A stretch of DNA of 64,000 nucleotides from Paucilactobacillus oligofermentans DSM 15707 = LMG 22743 (GCF_001434315.1 NZ_AZFE01000002.1:1-64000), one strand, 5' to 3'. Positions 37,766 to 47,370 are shown, numbered from the stretch's first letter. A program made the numbers and translations. Notes: a model not told the origin generated them from the sequence alone.

Positions 37766-38593
37766 TCATTTCCAAAAACTTCTATATGCGTGTTTTACAT
37801 CCCTTTGCTTTTTAGATGGTAATTGCATATAGTCTCCGTATAGTGCATGTAAATATATATCATACGCTGTTATTATTCTCAAAGTTGTTCCCTCAAAAGT
37901 AACATCTTTATAGTTCAAGAATGTCGAATATGGAACTATTTCTTTTTCATGATATTCAGATAATAAAAAACCGGCATTTAGTGCATTTGTAGTATCGTAC
38001 TTCGTTAACATATTCTTTAATCTATTTTGAATATCTTTAGTATTTTTTTTTGTCAACTTACTATATTTATTGAATCTTAAAATGTACTTCACAAACTGTT
38101 TGAATGGATTAGAATTAAAATAATAATAGCCAGGAATAGAAAATTTCATATCGTTATGCATTTGAATAAGTTGAAAGCTGTATTCTTTTAACTCTTTTTG
38201 TTCAACAGGAATCTTATCTATTGGAAAAATATCAATAAATATACCCATGCTTTGTATTTGCATATCTTGTGGCAACTGTACTTCCAATCTAGTTCTTGAA
38301 TCACTTAGTTTAGAAAACAAATAATAATAGCCAACATTTTCTTCACTTAAAAATTCCATATTTTCCAAATGACGATTATTTAAGATGTATTTAATTTTTT
38401 CATAGTTTTTCCTGGTTAACATTACGTCACCGTCATCGTCCCAAGGTATAAAGCCCTTGTGTCTAATAGCACCTAACAACGTGCCACCTGAAAGCGAATA
38501 TTCTATATTATTGTTTCTACAAATTGAATCAAATTCACGTAGTAATCCTAATATGATTTTTTTTGAATCGACGTCGTTTATTCTACCCATCAC
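37766..38593 (-). CDS. LicD-family phosphotransferase
   Basis: LicD proteins transfer phosphocholine, phosphoribitol or similar groups from CDP donors to glycans. This 275-residue protein has the family core SLSGGTLLGAIRHKGFIPWD at about 33-52 followed by DDGDVML. Together with the neighbouring cytidylyltransferase and SDR it predicts a phosphate-linked substituent on the exopolysaccharide. The donor's identity is inferred only. No choline uptake or licC-type choline pathway is visible. Confidence 0.87.
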   Translation of the reverse strand: MMGRINDVDSKKIILGLLREFDSICRNNNIEYSLSGGTLLGAIRHKGFIPWDDDGDVMLTRKNYEKIKYILNNRHLENMEFLSEENVGYYYLFSKLSDSRTRLEVQLPQDMQIQSMGIFIDIFPIDKIPVEQKELKEYSFQLIQMHNDMKFSIPGYYYFNSNPFKQFVKYILRFNKYSKLTKKNTKDIQNRLKNMLTKYDTTNALNAGFLLSEYHEKEIVPYSTFLNYKDVTFEGTTLRIITAYDIYLHALYGDYMQLPSKKQRDVKHAYRSFWK

Positions 38594-38759
38594 TTTACCT
38601 ATTTTCTATAGTTTTTTAATAGAGCTCTAGGATCTATTAATTACAATACTTTATCCATGGGGTACACACCTTTTCAAATTAACAAAAATAATTTGAAAAA
38701 AACTATTTCATTAAAGAAGCAAATCAATTATCAACTTAAAAAAAGCTGTCTGCATATTA

Positions 38760-39839
38760 TTAATTTTTCAGATTATTATAAACTTCAGTGTACTTAGAAG
38801 CCATAACAGTTGAAGTAAAATATTCACTAAATATTTTACTATTTTCGTTTTCTTTAACAGATTTAGCTTGAAATTCACTTAAATAATTAGCTAAAGTAAT
38901 TTGAATATCATTTTTAACGCTATTAGCAAAGAAATAAATTTTTTGTGAATTACTTATCCTTAGCTCTTTATGTTGCTGGATGTCACTCAAAATTAAATCC
39001 AATCCATTTCCCATTGCTTCGATGGAAGCCATTGGTAACCCTTCTGATTTGGAGGCTGAAATGAAATAATTAGATATATTTAAAAAGTCATCGACGTTAT
39101 TAACTCTTCCTAAAAAAAATATTCGTTCTGATTCGAATTTTCTTTTCAAGTCTCTATACTCTGGCCCATCCCCTAGAATAAGTAAAGTTCCTTGTTTCTT
39201 TTCATTTTGTTTACTAAAACCATCAAGAACATTTAATACATTTTTTCTATTATCGATATTCCCAACGTAAATACCTACTGGTCTAACAATCGGTTGGTTA
39301 ATCACAAAGTTATTATTTAATTTGTTCATCTTTACACCATTTAAAACTTTTCTTGCTTTAACAACGCCTTGATTTATTAAATTATTAGTTACATATTGAG
39401 AAACACCACAAACTTCGTTCATTCTTTTAAAAATAAAAATTTGAACTTTATTCATTAAATATCCACAAAAATGTCCATAATTATAAATAAAATCTTCATT
39501 ACCAATATTATGGGAAGTACTCATTAGCTTAATTTTATTTTTATTAATAAATATGCTATATAAATCTGCCTTAAAGCCGTGAAAATGAATGATTGCTGGT
39601 TTCGTATAATTAACTATTTTCAAAAATTTTATAATTGATGGTATACCTAAATATTGATAATTAATTATTTCAACATCACATAATTTTTTAAAAATACTTT
39701 CATTTAATGTGTCATTACTTTTCGTAAGAGCAACTAAAGTAAAGTCCACCTGTTCTCTATCAATAGATTCAACTAGTGATTTAACAACCTCTGTTAAGCC
39801 TGTTTTTCTAAGGGACGGAACAACTAATAAAATTTTCAT
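38760..39839 (-). CDS. Glycosyltransferase family 4
   Basis: A 359-residue GT-B fold glycosyltransferase: VVPSLRKTGLTEVVKSLVE at the N-terminus, YVGNIDNRKNV near 191, GRVNNVDDFLNISNYFISAS and the ExxGLPMASIEAMGNGL segment (E7E-like) near 265-280. GGAGG precedes the ATG. It probably adds a sugar of the repeat unit on the cytoplasmic face. The 165-bp gap to the LicD gene holds an imperfect hairpin (about 38672-38703) and little else. Confidence 0.9.
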   Translation of the reverse strand: MKILLVVPSLRKTGLTEVVKSLVESIDREQVDFTLVALTKSNDTLNESIFKKLCDVEIINYQYLGIPSIIKFLKIVNYTKPAIIHFHGFKADLYSIFINKNKIKLMSTSHNIGNEDFIYNYGHFCGYLMNKVQIFIFKRMNEVCGVSQYVTNNLINQGVVKARKVLNGVKMNKLNNNFVINQPIVRPVGIYVGNIDNRKNVLNVLDGFSKQNEKKQGTLLILGDGPEYRDLKRKFESERIFFLGRVNNVDDFLNISNYFISASKSEGLPMASIEAMGNGLDLILSDIQQHKELRISNSQKIYFFANSVKNDIQITLANYLSEFQAKSVKENENSKIFSEYFTSTVMASKYTEVYNNLKN

Positions 39840-39854
39840 TAACTACCTCCATCA

Positions 39855-40802
39855 TTATCTATCGAAAATTTTCAGCATAAATGGCATCTGTGAGAAGATG
39901 TATTTTATCAATAACTTATAATCAAAAATTAAGCTAGCTATGCTATTCTCTTTTCTAATTTTCATTTTAAGTTTTCGCACCATTATCACATTATTAAGTT
40001 TATAAAATCCCCTCAGTGCTCCAAAATCAACCGTCAACATATTATTCCTGATAATAGTAGATAATTCAGAAAAATTATTGTAAAAAATTTTATTTCTTGT
40101 TTGCTCAGCCTCATACTGTTGCTTAATTTTATCGTTGGTTCTTTTTGATCTCGTTATTGACTTTGGGTTAAAAGAATAATTGTAAAAAAAATTGCCATTT
40201 GATGAAAGACAATAGATAAAACTTGTGTTTGTAAGAGCAATAGGCACAAAGTACTGATCTTCACAAATTTTGCCTGGTAAAAAAAGTAAATCAATCTCAT
40301 CTAGAAATTCTTTTTTAAAAACAAATGACCAAACACCGAACTGACGTTTTCCTTGTATTAACAATTTGGCAAATTCTTCTGTTGTAATTGTTGTACTTAT
40401 AATTGGATTTTGAAGAATTTTTTTTGTGCCTCTATTAATTTCTGCAACTGGCAAACTTAACAATTTTATATCATTAGGTATTTCTCGAATCGAACTATAT
40501 ATATATTCTATAAATCCAGAATCAAGAAAATCGTCAGAATCCACAAAATACATCCAATCACCTTTAGCTACTTTTAATCCTGAGTTTCTGGCTACAGATA
40601 ATCCTTGATTTTTTTGAGTGATGATATAAACATTATCATGCGTATCTTTAAATTCTCTTAAAATGTCACCTGTATCGTCTGTTGAACCGTCATTTACAAT
40701 GATATATTCAAAGTTTGAGTTAGATTCAGAGTATACTGAATCTAAACATGTTTTAATGAACTTATCACCATTAAATACAGGTACAATGATTGAAATTAAC
40801 AT
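39855..40802 (-). CDS. Glycosyltransferase family 2
   Basis: A 315-residue GT-A glycosyltransferase: SIIVPVFNGDKFIKTCLDSV at the N-terminus, NDGSTDDT, and the DxD motif in FVDSDDFLD near 91-99. The frame extends upstream to a TTG at 40838, but GAAGGAG stands before the ATG at 40802. Acceptor and donor unknown. The C-terminal part is basic and hydrophobic, as in membrane-associated enzymes. Confidence 0.9.
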   Translation of the reverse strand: MLISIIVPVFNGDKFIKTCLDSVYSESNSNFEYIIVNDGSTDDTGDILREFKDTHDNVYIITQKNQGLSVARNSGLKVAKGDWMYFVDSDDFLDSGFIEYIYSSIREIPNDIKLLSLPVAEINRGTKKILQNPIISTTITTEEFAKLLIQGKRQFGVWSFVFKKEFLDEIDLLFLPGKICEDQYFVPIALTNTSFIYCLSSNGNFFYNYSFNPKSITRSKRTNDKIKQQYEAEQTRNKIFYNNFSELSTIIRNNMLTVDFGALRGFYKLNNVIMVRKLKMKIRKENSIASLIFDYKLLIKYIFSQMPFMLKIFDR

Positions 40803-40854
40803 ACTTACTCCTTCAGTTTGTAAGATACCTTCAGCCAAAATATTCCAATTTAAA

Positions 40855-41943
40855 TTAATGCATAAATGAATATGGCAAATAATAATTTTGTATACTACCT
40901 GTGGAAATATTGATTAAGTAAAACACTAAAATACACAAAAATATTAATGATGCTCTGGAAATAAATTTAGGAGTTATCTTCTCTGAAACAGTAATCACTA
41001 TCAAAGGTTCAATTGTTGCTAGCATTGTTGATAGTCTTCCTGCTAAAACATAATATTGATTGAAAAAAATTAATATTAATGTCGAGAGCATATAAAATGA
41101 AAGTAACACTTTAAAATAAGGCCTTTTTTCACCAATATCAACAAAGCTAAGACCAATTACACTTATTATCACTTGCATCAAAATAACTGGATTTAATAAT
41201 CCATTCCCATTATCAGAAACATAACCACTGCTAGTTGTTATATATGTATTGCCAATTTCTGTTCCACTAAAAACTGTTTCAACATACGGCGCAACTGCGT
41301 AAGACAGAGGAACTAATAAAAATACTGCAATCAAGTATATTAACAATATTTTCTTTTTTGAATTAATTTTTATCCATATTATCCAGTATAACGGATATAC
41401 TGCTAACGCTATTAATGATGCTGAATGTATAGAACTTGCCAATAGGATAATTCCAATTGTTGGAATTATCCTTCTTTCCCCAATATATTTAATTGAAAAT
41501 AACAAAATGGCAGCAGCCAATGCTGCCCTAATTTGGTTCATATCTCTATTTAAGAAAAATCGAACATAATAATACAACATTGCAACTACCGAGTAACGTG
41601 TATACTTACCATATCGACTTGCAATAATAGTGAGACTAATTAACGAAATAAAACAAAGAAAGACTGATACTTGAGCTCCAAAAAATGAAAATATTTTCTC
41701 TAACCAAGTATATCCCAACTCGAAATGTTTGTATGATCCATATCCCCATAGTATAGAATTATAATCATTTACATAGTTTATTGTATCTGGTCCAATGTTG
41801 GACGCTCGTAATCCGGCAACCACAGTTAACAAAAATACCGGAATAATTACAAGCTTTTTTAATGATAATAGGTATTGCAAGATACCCACTATGACTAAAA
41901 TAATGAGTATATAAATATATATATTTAGCATCAACTTGCTCAT
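40855..41943 (-). CDS. EpsG-family (Wzy-type) polysaccharide polymerase
   Basis: Joins repeat units outside the membrane. The 362-residue membrane protein has about ten hydrophobic segments. VAGLRASNIGPDTINYVNDY near 41-60, the FFLNRDMNQIRAALAAAI region and SSIHSASLIAL fit the EpsG family. No strong ribosome binding site is seen; an in-frame ATG at 41931 is an alternative start. The gene is AT-rich like the rest of the variable block. Confidence 0.82.
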   Translation of the reverse strand: MSKLMLNIYIYILIILVIVGILQYLLSLKKLVIIPVFLLTVVAGLRASNIGPDTINYVNDYNSILWGYGSYKHFELGYTWLEKIFSFFGAQVSVFLCFISLISLTIIASRYGKYTRYSVVAMLYYYVRFFLNRDMNQIRAALAAAILLFSIKYIGERRIIPTIGIILLASSIHSASLIALAVYPLYWIIWIKINSKKKILLIYLIAVFLLVPLSYAVAPYVETVFSGTEIGNTYITTSSGYVSDNGNGLLNPVILMQVIISVIGLSFVDIGEKRPYFKVLLSFYMLSTLILIFFNQYYVLAGRLSTMLATIEPLIVITVSEKITPKFISRASLIFLCILVFYLINISTGSIQNYYLPYSFMH

Positions 41944-41981
41944 CCAATCTGAAAAATTTCAATTTATTTAGATCAATATTA

Positions 41982-42806
41982 TTATTTATGCAGTATTTTT
42001 TTATAGACAAACTGTCTTAAAAAAGTTGGTATGATCGAACTAACTGTCATTAATAAACTACAATATAATAATTCAAAATAATTAATTAGTCCCAATTTTT
42101 TTTGCAAATTTTTTAATTTAAAATAGGACACAAGATATTTGAACCCGCCCCGCCGACTATACATCCCTTGATCTGTACGCATATACAACAAAGATTCAGG
42201 TAAATTATGAACTTTGTATCGTGAAGTGATTATCCTGGTCCATAAATGATAATCCTCCATACCAGCAAAAGGAAGATACCCTCCAACTGCTAATAATGTG
42301 CTCTTTTTCAATATGACTGTTGGATGATTGAATGGACTCCGAATTTTAGCAAAAATTTTTATATCATTATTTTCACATGGAACATTTCTTTTCCCAATCA
42401 AATTACTCGTATTACCTGAAAATTCATCTAACTGTGTGCCTAATACAGAGATATCTGGATGATCATAAATATACAACATTTGTTTTTCAAATCTTTGCAG
42501 TTTGTTTATATCATCAGAGTCCATTCGGGCTATCCAATTATTAGTTACCCTTTCAGAACCCACCCTTAAAGCTTCCCCAAGCCCAACGTTTTTAATTAAA
42601 ACTACATTGACTATAGTTATAAGATTCATATTCTCAAAAGTTTTAATGCAATCAATAATTTCAGCTGAAACTGGTCCATCTTGAACAATTACTAATTCAT
42701 TAGGCAGCAATGTTTGATTAAAAATACTTTGTAAAGATTGAAATAGTTGTTGTTCAGTATCATTTATATAAACAGACATTAAAACTGAAAATTTTGGAAA
42801 TTCCAT
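41982..42806 (-). CDS. Glycosyltransferase family 2
   Basis: A 274-residue GT-A enzyme: FSVLMSVYINDTEQQLFQSL at the N-terminus, QDGPV, ARMDSDDIN (DxD motif near 93-101) and a C-terminal AGMEDYHLW segment. It resembles the WaaV/amylovoran-type family. It follows the priming transferase gene and probably adds an early sugar. Confidence 0.9.
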   Translation of the reverse strand: MEFPKFSVLMSVYINDTEQQLFQSLQSIFNQTLLPNELVIVQDGPVSAEIIDCIKTFENMNLITIVNVVLIKNVGLGEALRVGSERVTNNWIARMDSDDINKLQRFEKQMLYIYDHPDISVLGTQLDEFSGNTSNLIGKRNVPCENNDIKIFAKIRSPFNHPTVILKKSTLLAVGGYLPFAGMEDYHLWTRIITSRYKVHNLPESLLYMRTDQGMYSRRGGFKYLVSYFKLKNLQKKLGLINYFELLYCSLLMTVSSIIPTFLRQFVYKKILHK

Positions 42807-42836
42807 TAGGCACTACCTTCTAATTAATATATTATT

Positions 42837-43490
42837 TCATTCAGATTTTGTATTTTCCACAGTTAGTACATTTGATTTTTTTGTAAGTTGAACATTTTCT
42901 GGTTTATGTTTACCTTCATGTATTCCTATATGTAAGAATACGTACCACATGGTTCTGATCACTAACTTAAAATCTGTCATAAATGAAACTGAAGCTGCAT
43001 ATATGCCATCATACTGGGCCTTTTGCAAATTAGGAACATGATCACGTCCATGAACTTGAGCTAATCCCGTTAACCCAGGTAATACCGTTTCGGTCCCGTT
43101 CTTATGTCGCATCATAATTAATTCCGTTTCCGCACAAATTACTGGCCGTGGTCCAATAACACTCATTTCACCTTTAAGCACATTGATAAATTGGGGTAAT
43201 TCATCAATGCTTGACTTTCGTAACCCTTTACCAATTTTAGTAATCATATCATCAGCATGTTCTAAACTATTCGTAGATGCATCATGTGGTGCCGTAATAT
43301 ACATACTTCTAAATTTATATATTTTAAAAGTCTTGCCATTAATGCCAACCCGGTTTTGCTTAAACATTACTGGACCCTTTGACTCTAACTTAATTAAAAT
43401 AGCAATAATTATAAAAGGGATACATAATATAATTAGCGCAATAATTGCAATAATTACATCAAATAATCTCTTAAAAAAATGAACATACAT
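42837..43490 (-). CDS. Undecaprenyl-phosphate sugar phosphotransferase (priming enzyme)
   Basis: Starts repeat-unit assembly by moving a sugar-1-phosphate to undecaprenyl phosphate. A 217-residue bacterial sugar transferase with one N-terminal membrane hairpin (about 11-32) and the conserved FKQNRVG, KIYKFRSMY, KSSIDELPQFINVLKGEMS, GPRP and LPGLTGLAQVHGRD elements. The sugar (glucose or galactose) cannot be told. Confidence 0.93.
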   Translation of the reverse strand: MYVHFFKRLFDVIIAIIALIILCIPFIIIAILIKLESKGPVMFKQNRVGINGKTFKIYKFRSMYITAPHDASTNSLEHADDMITKIGKGLRKSSIDELPQFINVLKGEMSVIGPRPVICAETELIMMRHKNGTETVLPGLTGLAQVHGRDHVPNLQKAQYDGIYAASVSFMTDFKLVIRTMWYVFLHIGIHEGKHKPENVQLTKKSNVLTVENTKSE

Positions 43491-43524
43491 AAGTTTACCC
43501 CTAACTTATAAAATACCAAAAACC

Positions 43525-44301
43525 TTAAAATAACCCGAATAACTTCTTTTTTTGTTTAATTTGTATTGGTTTCAACACATGTGGTGCAACCCGATCACCA
43601 TTAATAATCGACTTCGCATTTGCTTTAAATTCAGCTGCTACGTCTTGCCCGAATTCTTTGGAAAGCTTATCAAACGCTTGTCGCATCTCATACTTACGGC
43701 CTGGTAAATCATGCGTATCAGAAGCAAATACATACGCTTGCCCAGCTGCTATTAACTGACGACTGAAGGTCTCGACCTTTTCGCCAAATGTGCCCACAAA
43801 ACTACTAGCCGTAACCTGTGATAAACAGCCTTTTTCCAATAACTGCAATATAATTTCCGGATGTCGCATAATTTTCGTATTCCGCTCTGGATGCACAATA
43901 ATTGGAATAATTCCTCGCATCTGCAATTGATACACCATGTCCGTCGTATAAGTCGGTACATCATCATCTGGAAATTCGAGTAACATATACTGATTATCTG
44001 CATCTGCAAATAAAATATCATCATTATCTAACGCATCTAATAAATCACCATTAATTCTCACTTCTTGACCAGGAAAAACGGTTAATGGAATACCCGCCGC
44101 CGTAATTGCAGCTTGGAAATCTTCCGTCATCCGTAAAACATCAGTCTTATGATTTATGTAAGCCCCATTCATATGATGGGGGGTAAGGAGCGCATGAGTG
44201 ACACCATTATCAACAGCTTCTTGTGCCAATCTTAATGAAATATCCATATTTTTAGAACCGTCATCAATTCCTGGCAATAAGTGACAATGTAAATCAATCA
44301 T
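43525..44301 (-). CDS. cpsB: CpsB/Wzb PHP-type tyrosine-protein phosphatase
   Basis: Dephosphorylates the tyrosine kinase that controls chain length. A 258-residue PHP-domain protein: MIDLHCHLLPGIDDG at the start, TPHHMNG, PGQEVRI, HPERN and SDTHDLPGR supply metal ligands. AAGGAGG precedes the ATG. It is third in the order cpsC-cpsD-cpsB. Confidence 0.95.
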   Translation of the reverse strand: MIDLHCHLLPGIDDGSKNMDISLRLAQEAVDNGVTHALLTPHHMNGAYINHKTDVLRMTEDFQAAITAAGIPLTVFPGQEVRINGDLLDALDNDDILFADADNQYMLLEFPDDDVPTYTTDMVYQLQMRGIIPIIVHPERNTKIMRHPEIILQLLEKGCLSQVTASSFVGTFGEKVETFSRQLIAAGQAYVFASDTHDLPGRKYEMRQAFDKLSKEFGQDVAAEFKANAKSIINGDRVAPHVLKPIQIKQKKKLFGLF

Positions 44302-44343
44302 CTGCGTTCCTCCTTTTTAACTTATATTTTCTATGTTAGTTAT

Positions 44344-45093
44344 TTACTTAGTTTCGCCATAACCATATCCATAGCCGTAACCATATCCATAGCCGTAACC
44401 ATTACGACTAGCGACATCATTCATGACATATCCCAAGAGATTAGCATGTACCATCTCTAATAACTCAATTGAACGTGTAACTGCTTTTTGTTGCGCAACT
44501 CCTTGACGAACTACCAAGATAACCCCATCAACATAGGCTGCCATAATTTGGGTATCAGTTACTTGTAACATTGGTGGAACATCAAAAATAATTAAATCAT
44601 ATTCACCTTTTAAAAGTTCAATATAATTTTTCATCCGATCAGAATTTAATAATTCTGATGGATTAGGTGGGACTGGCCCACTCGTCAATACACTCAAGTT
44701 TTCAACTCGAGTTGTTTTGATCACATCATGATAATCTAATTCTTTATTCGTTAAGACATTTGTTAATCCCTGATTATTAGGTAACCCAAACGTTGCATGC
44801 AAGGTAGGGCGACGTAAATCTGCATCAATAAACAATACTTTTTTACCTTGTTGAGCCCATGTAACTGCAGTATTAGCAGCCACGGTTGATTTACCTTCAC
44901 TAACATTTGAAGACGTAAAGATCAACGTTTTATATTCCTTATCAACTGCAGAAAATTCAACGTTAGTTCGAATGGTCCGAAATTGTTCAGAAACCACATC
45001 TTTCGGGGTTACTTCGGTAATTAACATTACTCCATTTTCCATCGTATCCGTGGAAAGATCATTTTTACTTTTTTGTTTTTTAAAAATAGCCAT
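44344..45093 (-). CDS. cpsD: CpsD/Wze tyrosine kinase
   Basis: Cytoplasmic BY-kinase of the exopolysaccharide export complex, 249 residues. Walker A SSNVSEGKST at 61-70, Walker A' LFIDADLRRP at 87-96 and a later FDVPP Walker B-like motif. The C-terminus is a regular GYGYGYGYGYGYGE stretch (about 235-248), a tyrosine cluster for autophosphorylation. It depends on CpsC for activation; cpsC ends 12 bp upstream. Confidence 0.95.
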   Translation of the reverse strand: MAIFKKQKSKNDLSTDTMENGVMLITEVTPKDVVSEQFRTIRTNVEFSAVDKEYKTLIFTSSNVSEGKSTVAANTAVTWAQQGKKVLFIDADLRRPTLHATFGLPNNQGLTNVLTNKELDYHDVIKTTRVENLSVLTSGPVPPNPSELLNSDRMKNYIELLKGEYDLIIFDVPPMLQVTDTQIMAAYVDGVILVVRQGVAQQKAVTRSIELLEMVHANLLGYVMNDVASRNGYGYGYGYGYGYGYGETK

Positions 45094-45105
45094 TTTATCT
45101 TCCCC

Positions 45106-45975
45106 CTATACCCTTGCTCTAGATCGATGTCCGAATGAATCATTATCGTGTGTATTAGTAGCGTTATTAGCACGACGAATTTTACTATCCATATTAATGC
45201 GGTTAACTTGACCCAAATTAGCTAATCCAAGTTCCTGTAAGAATTCATCATCACGAACACTGGTATTCGTTAATTCAACTAATAATGCATAACCAACACT
45301 CAAGATAAATCCGGTAATCACACCCGCTGCAATAAACATAATTGTTTTAGGCGAAGTCTTGTGATTATTGGCAACTGCCTTTGAGACAATGGTTACGTTA
45401 TTAACTTCCATGATGTCTTTAATTTTGTTTTTAAATTCTTTCGCAACGGCATTCGCAACGGCTGCAGATTTAGCAGGATCATCTGTCTTCACCGCTAAGG
45501 CAAACACTTGTGAATTTTGTTGGTTACTAACTGAAATGGCATCTTGTAATTCAGCCACACTAATATCATATCCTTGACCAGAATTTTTAGTTACAGCCGG
45601 TTTAGCCGCACTAACTAACTCTTTGTCACCATAGGCGTCAGTTCGATATTTTGCTTTTTGAGCAGGTGTGACTACTACCGTAGGATTCTTTAAATCATTT
45701 TTTACGGCTGTTAAGACCACTTGGTTCGTAATAATATCTTTATACGTACTAATCATTTGAACATCTGCTTGTTGGGTTGCATAAGCGGTGGCTGCATTGC
45801 TTTCACTGGTTTTCTGATTAACTAAAATTTGGGTCGTTGATGTATATTGTGGTGTTACTACAAATTCAGCTACGCCAAAGGCAACCACGGCGCAACCAAC
45901 CATACTTAAAATAATGAGTGTCAAATGTTTCCTAAAAATCGAAAACAACCGACGAATATCTAACATATTATCCAT
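45106..45975 (-). CDS. cpsC: CpsC/Wzd chain-length co-polymerase
   Basis: Membrane adaptor that activates CpsD and sets polymer length. The 289-residue protein has two membrane segments (about 18-38 and 213-235) around an external Wzz-type domain, with a short cytoplasmic tail. GGAGG stands 6 nt before the ATG at 45975. It is the first gene of the main exopolysaccharide transcript; the leader holds direct repeats near its -10. Confidence 0.93.
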   Translation of the reverse strand: MDNMLDIRRLFSIFRKHLTLIILSMVGCAVVAFGVAEFVVTPQYTSTTQILVNQKTSESNAATAYATQQADVQMISTYKDIITNQVVLTAVKNDLKNPTVVVTPAQKAKYRTDAYGDKELVSAAKPAVTKNSGQGYDISVAELQDAISVSNQQNSQVFALAVKTDDPAKSAAVANAVAKEFKNKIKDIMEVNNVTIVSKAVANNHKTSPKTIMFIAAGVITGFILSVGYALLVELTNTSVRDDEFLQELGLANLGQVNRINMDSKIRRANNATNTHDNDSFGHRSRARV

Positions 45976-46045
45976 TTCTTCCTCCGAGAATATTACCTAT
46001 TAATTCTTTTATTATTCATGCAATTAATCTATCACGCAACCGATT

Positions 46046-46095
46046 AATCGATTTTGTATTTGAATCGAAATATAAATAACCGATTTTGTATTATA
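46046..46095 (-). promoter_or_regulatory. cpsC promoter region with direct repeats
   Basis: CGATTTTGTAT occurs at 46049-46059 and 46081-46091 (plus strand), 32 bp apart, about three helix turns; each is preceded by TAA(T/C). The second overlaps a TATAAT -10 box (46090-46095 on minus). No good -35 is seen. This fits control by a regulator bound to direct repeats. Confidence 0.5.
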
Positions 46096-46147
46096 ACTAA
46101 CATCTTTTGAACAAATATCCGACACTTTCTCTGGCCTTTAAACAAGG

Positions 46148-46179
46148 AAAAACCAATTCTGGTTATTCACCAAAATTGG
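46148..46179 (-). terminator. Terminator overlapping the LCP gene stop
   Basis: CCAATTTTGG (46179-46170) and CCAGAATTGG (46162-46153) pair on the minus strand, followed by TTTTT. The stop codon lies within the hairpin. Confidence 0.8.
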
Positions 46180-47161
46180 CCCGTTCAAGTCCAAGATTAT
46201 CTCGAATAATATTCGATACTCGTTGTAGTTCCGTTTTAGAAACCACTTCAAAACTTTGACCACCAATTGATTCACTAGTTCCTTGCGCATGATCTGACTT
46301 AACTGTTACTGATGCATTGCGATAATTCAAAGCTAACTTCGTCATATCATTAAACGTTAAATCAGTTTTTAATTCACTGGAAATTGAGTTCAAGAACGTA
46401 CGATTAAGCACCGTTTTATAGCTGGCTGATTTCTTCAATAACGCCGCAATAATTAACCGTTGACGAGTCTGACGACCATAATCACCTTGTGGATCTTCGT
46501 GACGCATCCGTGAAAAGGCTAATGCTGTTTCACCATCCATAGTTTTTGATTGACCAGATACAAAGCTATGACCATCATAATTAAAGGTCAAAGGTGAAGT
46601 AACTGTTACACCACCAACTTGATCAATGGCTTTTTCCAAGCCACCCATATTAACTAAGACATAATAGTCGATTGGAATTTTTAAGTAATTTTGAACTGTA
46701 TTAATGGCTTCTTTTGAACTACCGTAAGCATACGCAGCATTAATCTTAGCTGGTGAATATTCAGGGTAGTCAGGCAAGTTAACTTCCATATCACGAGGTA
46801 AACTCGTCATAGTCGTTTTCTTGGTCTTTGGATTGATGGTCATGACAATCATCGTATCTGTCCGACCTTTATAATTACGGCCTAGGGCCCCAGTATCAGT
46901 TCCCATTAAGAGAATTGAAATTGGCTTTTTGGAACCCAGCGCACTTGCGGCACTCCGCGTTTTAGTAGCCCCTGTTTTTTCATACATATTAGTTGTAGCT
47001 TTATTCATATTATTAAATGCTACTGCCGCAAAGGCGGCACCCGTTAATACTAATATTCCTATAACTACCAAAATTATATTCCGAACTAGATGCTTTCTGC
47101 GTCCATGATGATGGTGGTGATGACGCTGATGTTCAGAATGATTACTACCTTTGTCTGCCAT
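46163..47161 (-). CDS. LytR-CpsA-Psr family protein
   Basis: LCP enzymes transfer undecaprenyl-linked polymers to peptidoglycan. The 332-residue protein has a cytoplasmic start with a natural run of six histidines (about 15-20), one membrane segment (about 28-48) and the LCP domain: ILLMGTDTG, GRTDTMIVMTINPKTKKTTM, SLPRDMEV, KINAAYAYG, and RMRHEDPQGDYGRQTRQR. Its place upstream of cpsC suggests attachment of this exopolysaccharide to the wall. It has its own terminator. Confidence 0.93.
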   Translation of the reverse strand: MADKGSNHSEHQRHHHHHHGRRKHLVRNIILVVIGILVLTGAAFAAVAFNNMNKATTNMYEKTGATKTRSAASALGSKKPISILLMGTDTGALGRNYKGRTDTMIVMTINPKTKKTTMTSLPRDMEVNLPDYPEYSPAKINAAYAYGSSKEAINTVQNYLKIPIDYYVLVNMGGLEKAIDQVGGVTVTSPLTFNYDGHSFVSGQSKTMDGETALAFSRMRHEDPQGDYGRQTRQRLIIAALLKKSASYKTVLNRTFLNSISSELKTDLTFNDMTKLALNYRNASVTVKSDHAQGTSESIGGQSFEVVSKTELQRVSNIIRDNLGLERANFGE

Positions 47162-47370
47162 TTCTTACCCCACATAAAAATGTTTAATTTTTTAGTTCAT
47201 CAATAAATAATTTTCACACATAAAACTTAAATTTTCAAGATGTCAACCAATTTGTAACATGTTTGATATAAATTGATTAACCTATTGAAACTAAATAATA
47301 GCAACATCAAGCAATATTTTTATAAACTAAATACTAATAATCTTATAATCTTTAATAACTATTTTCCATT

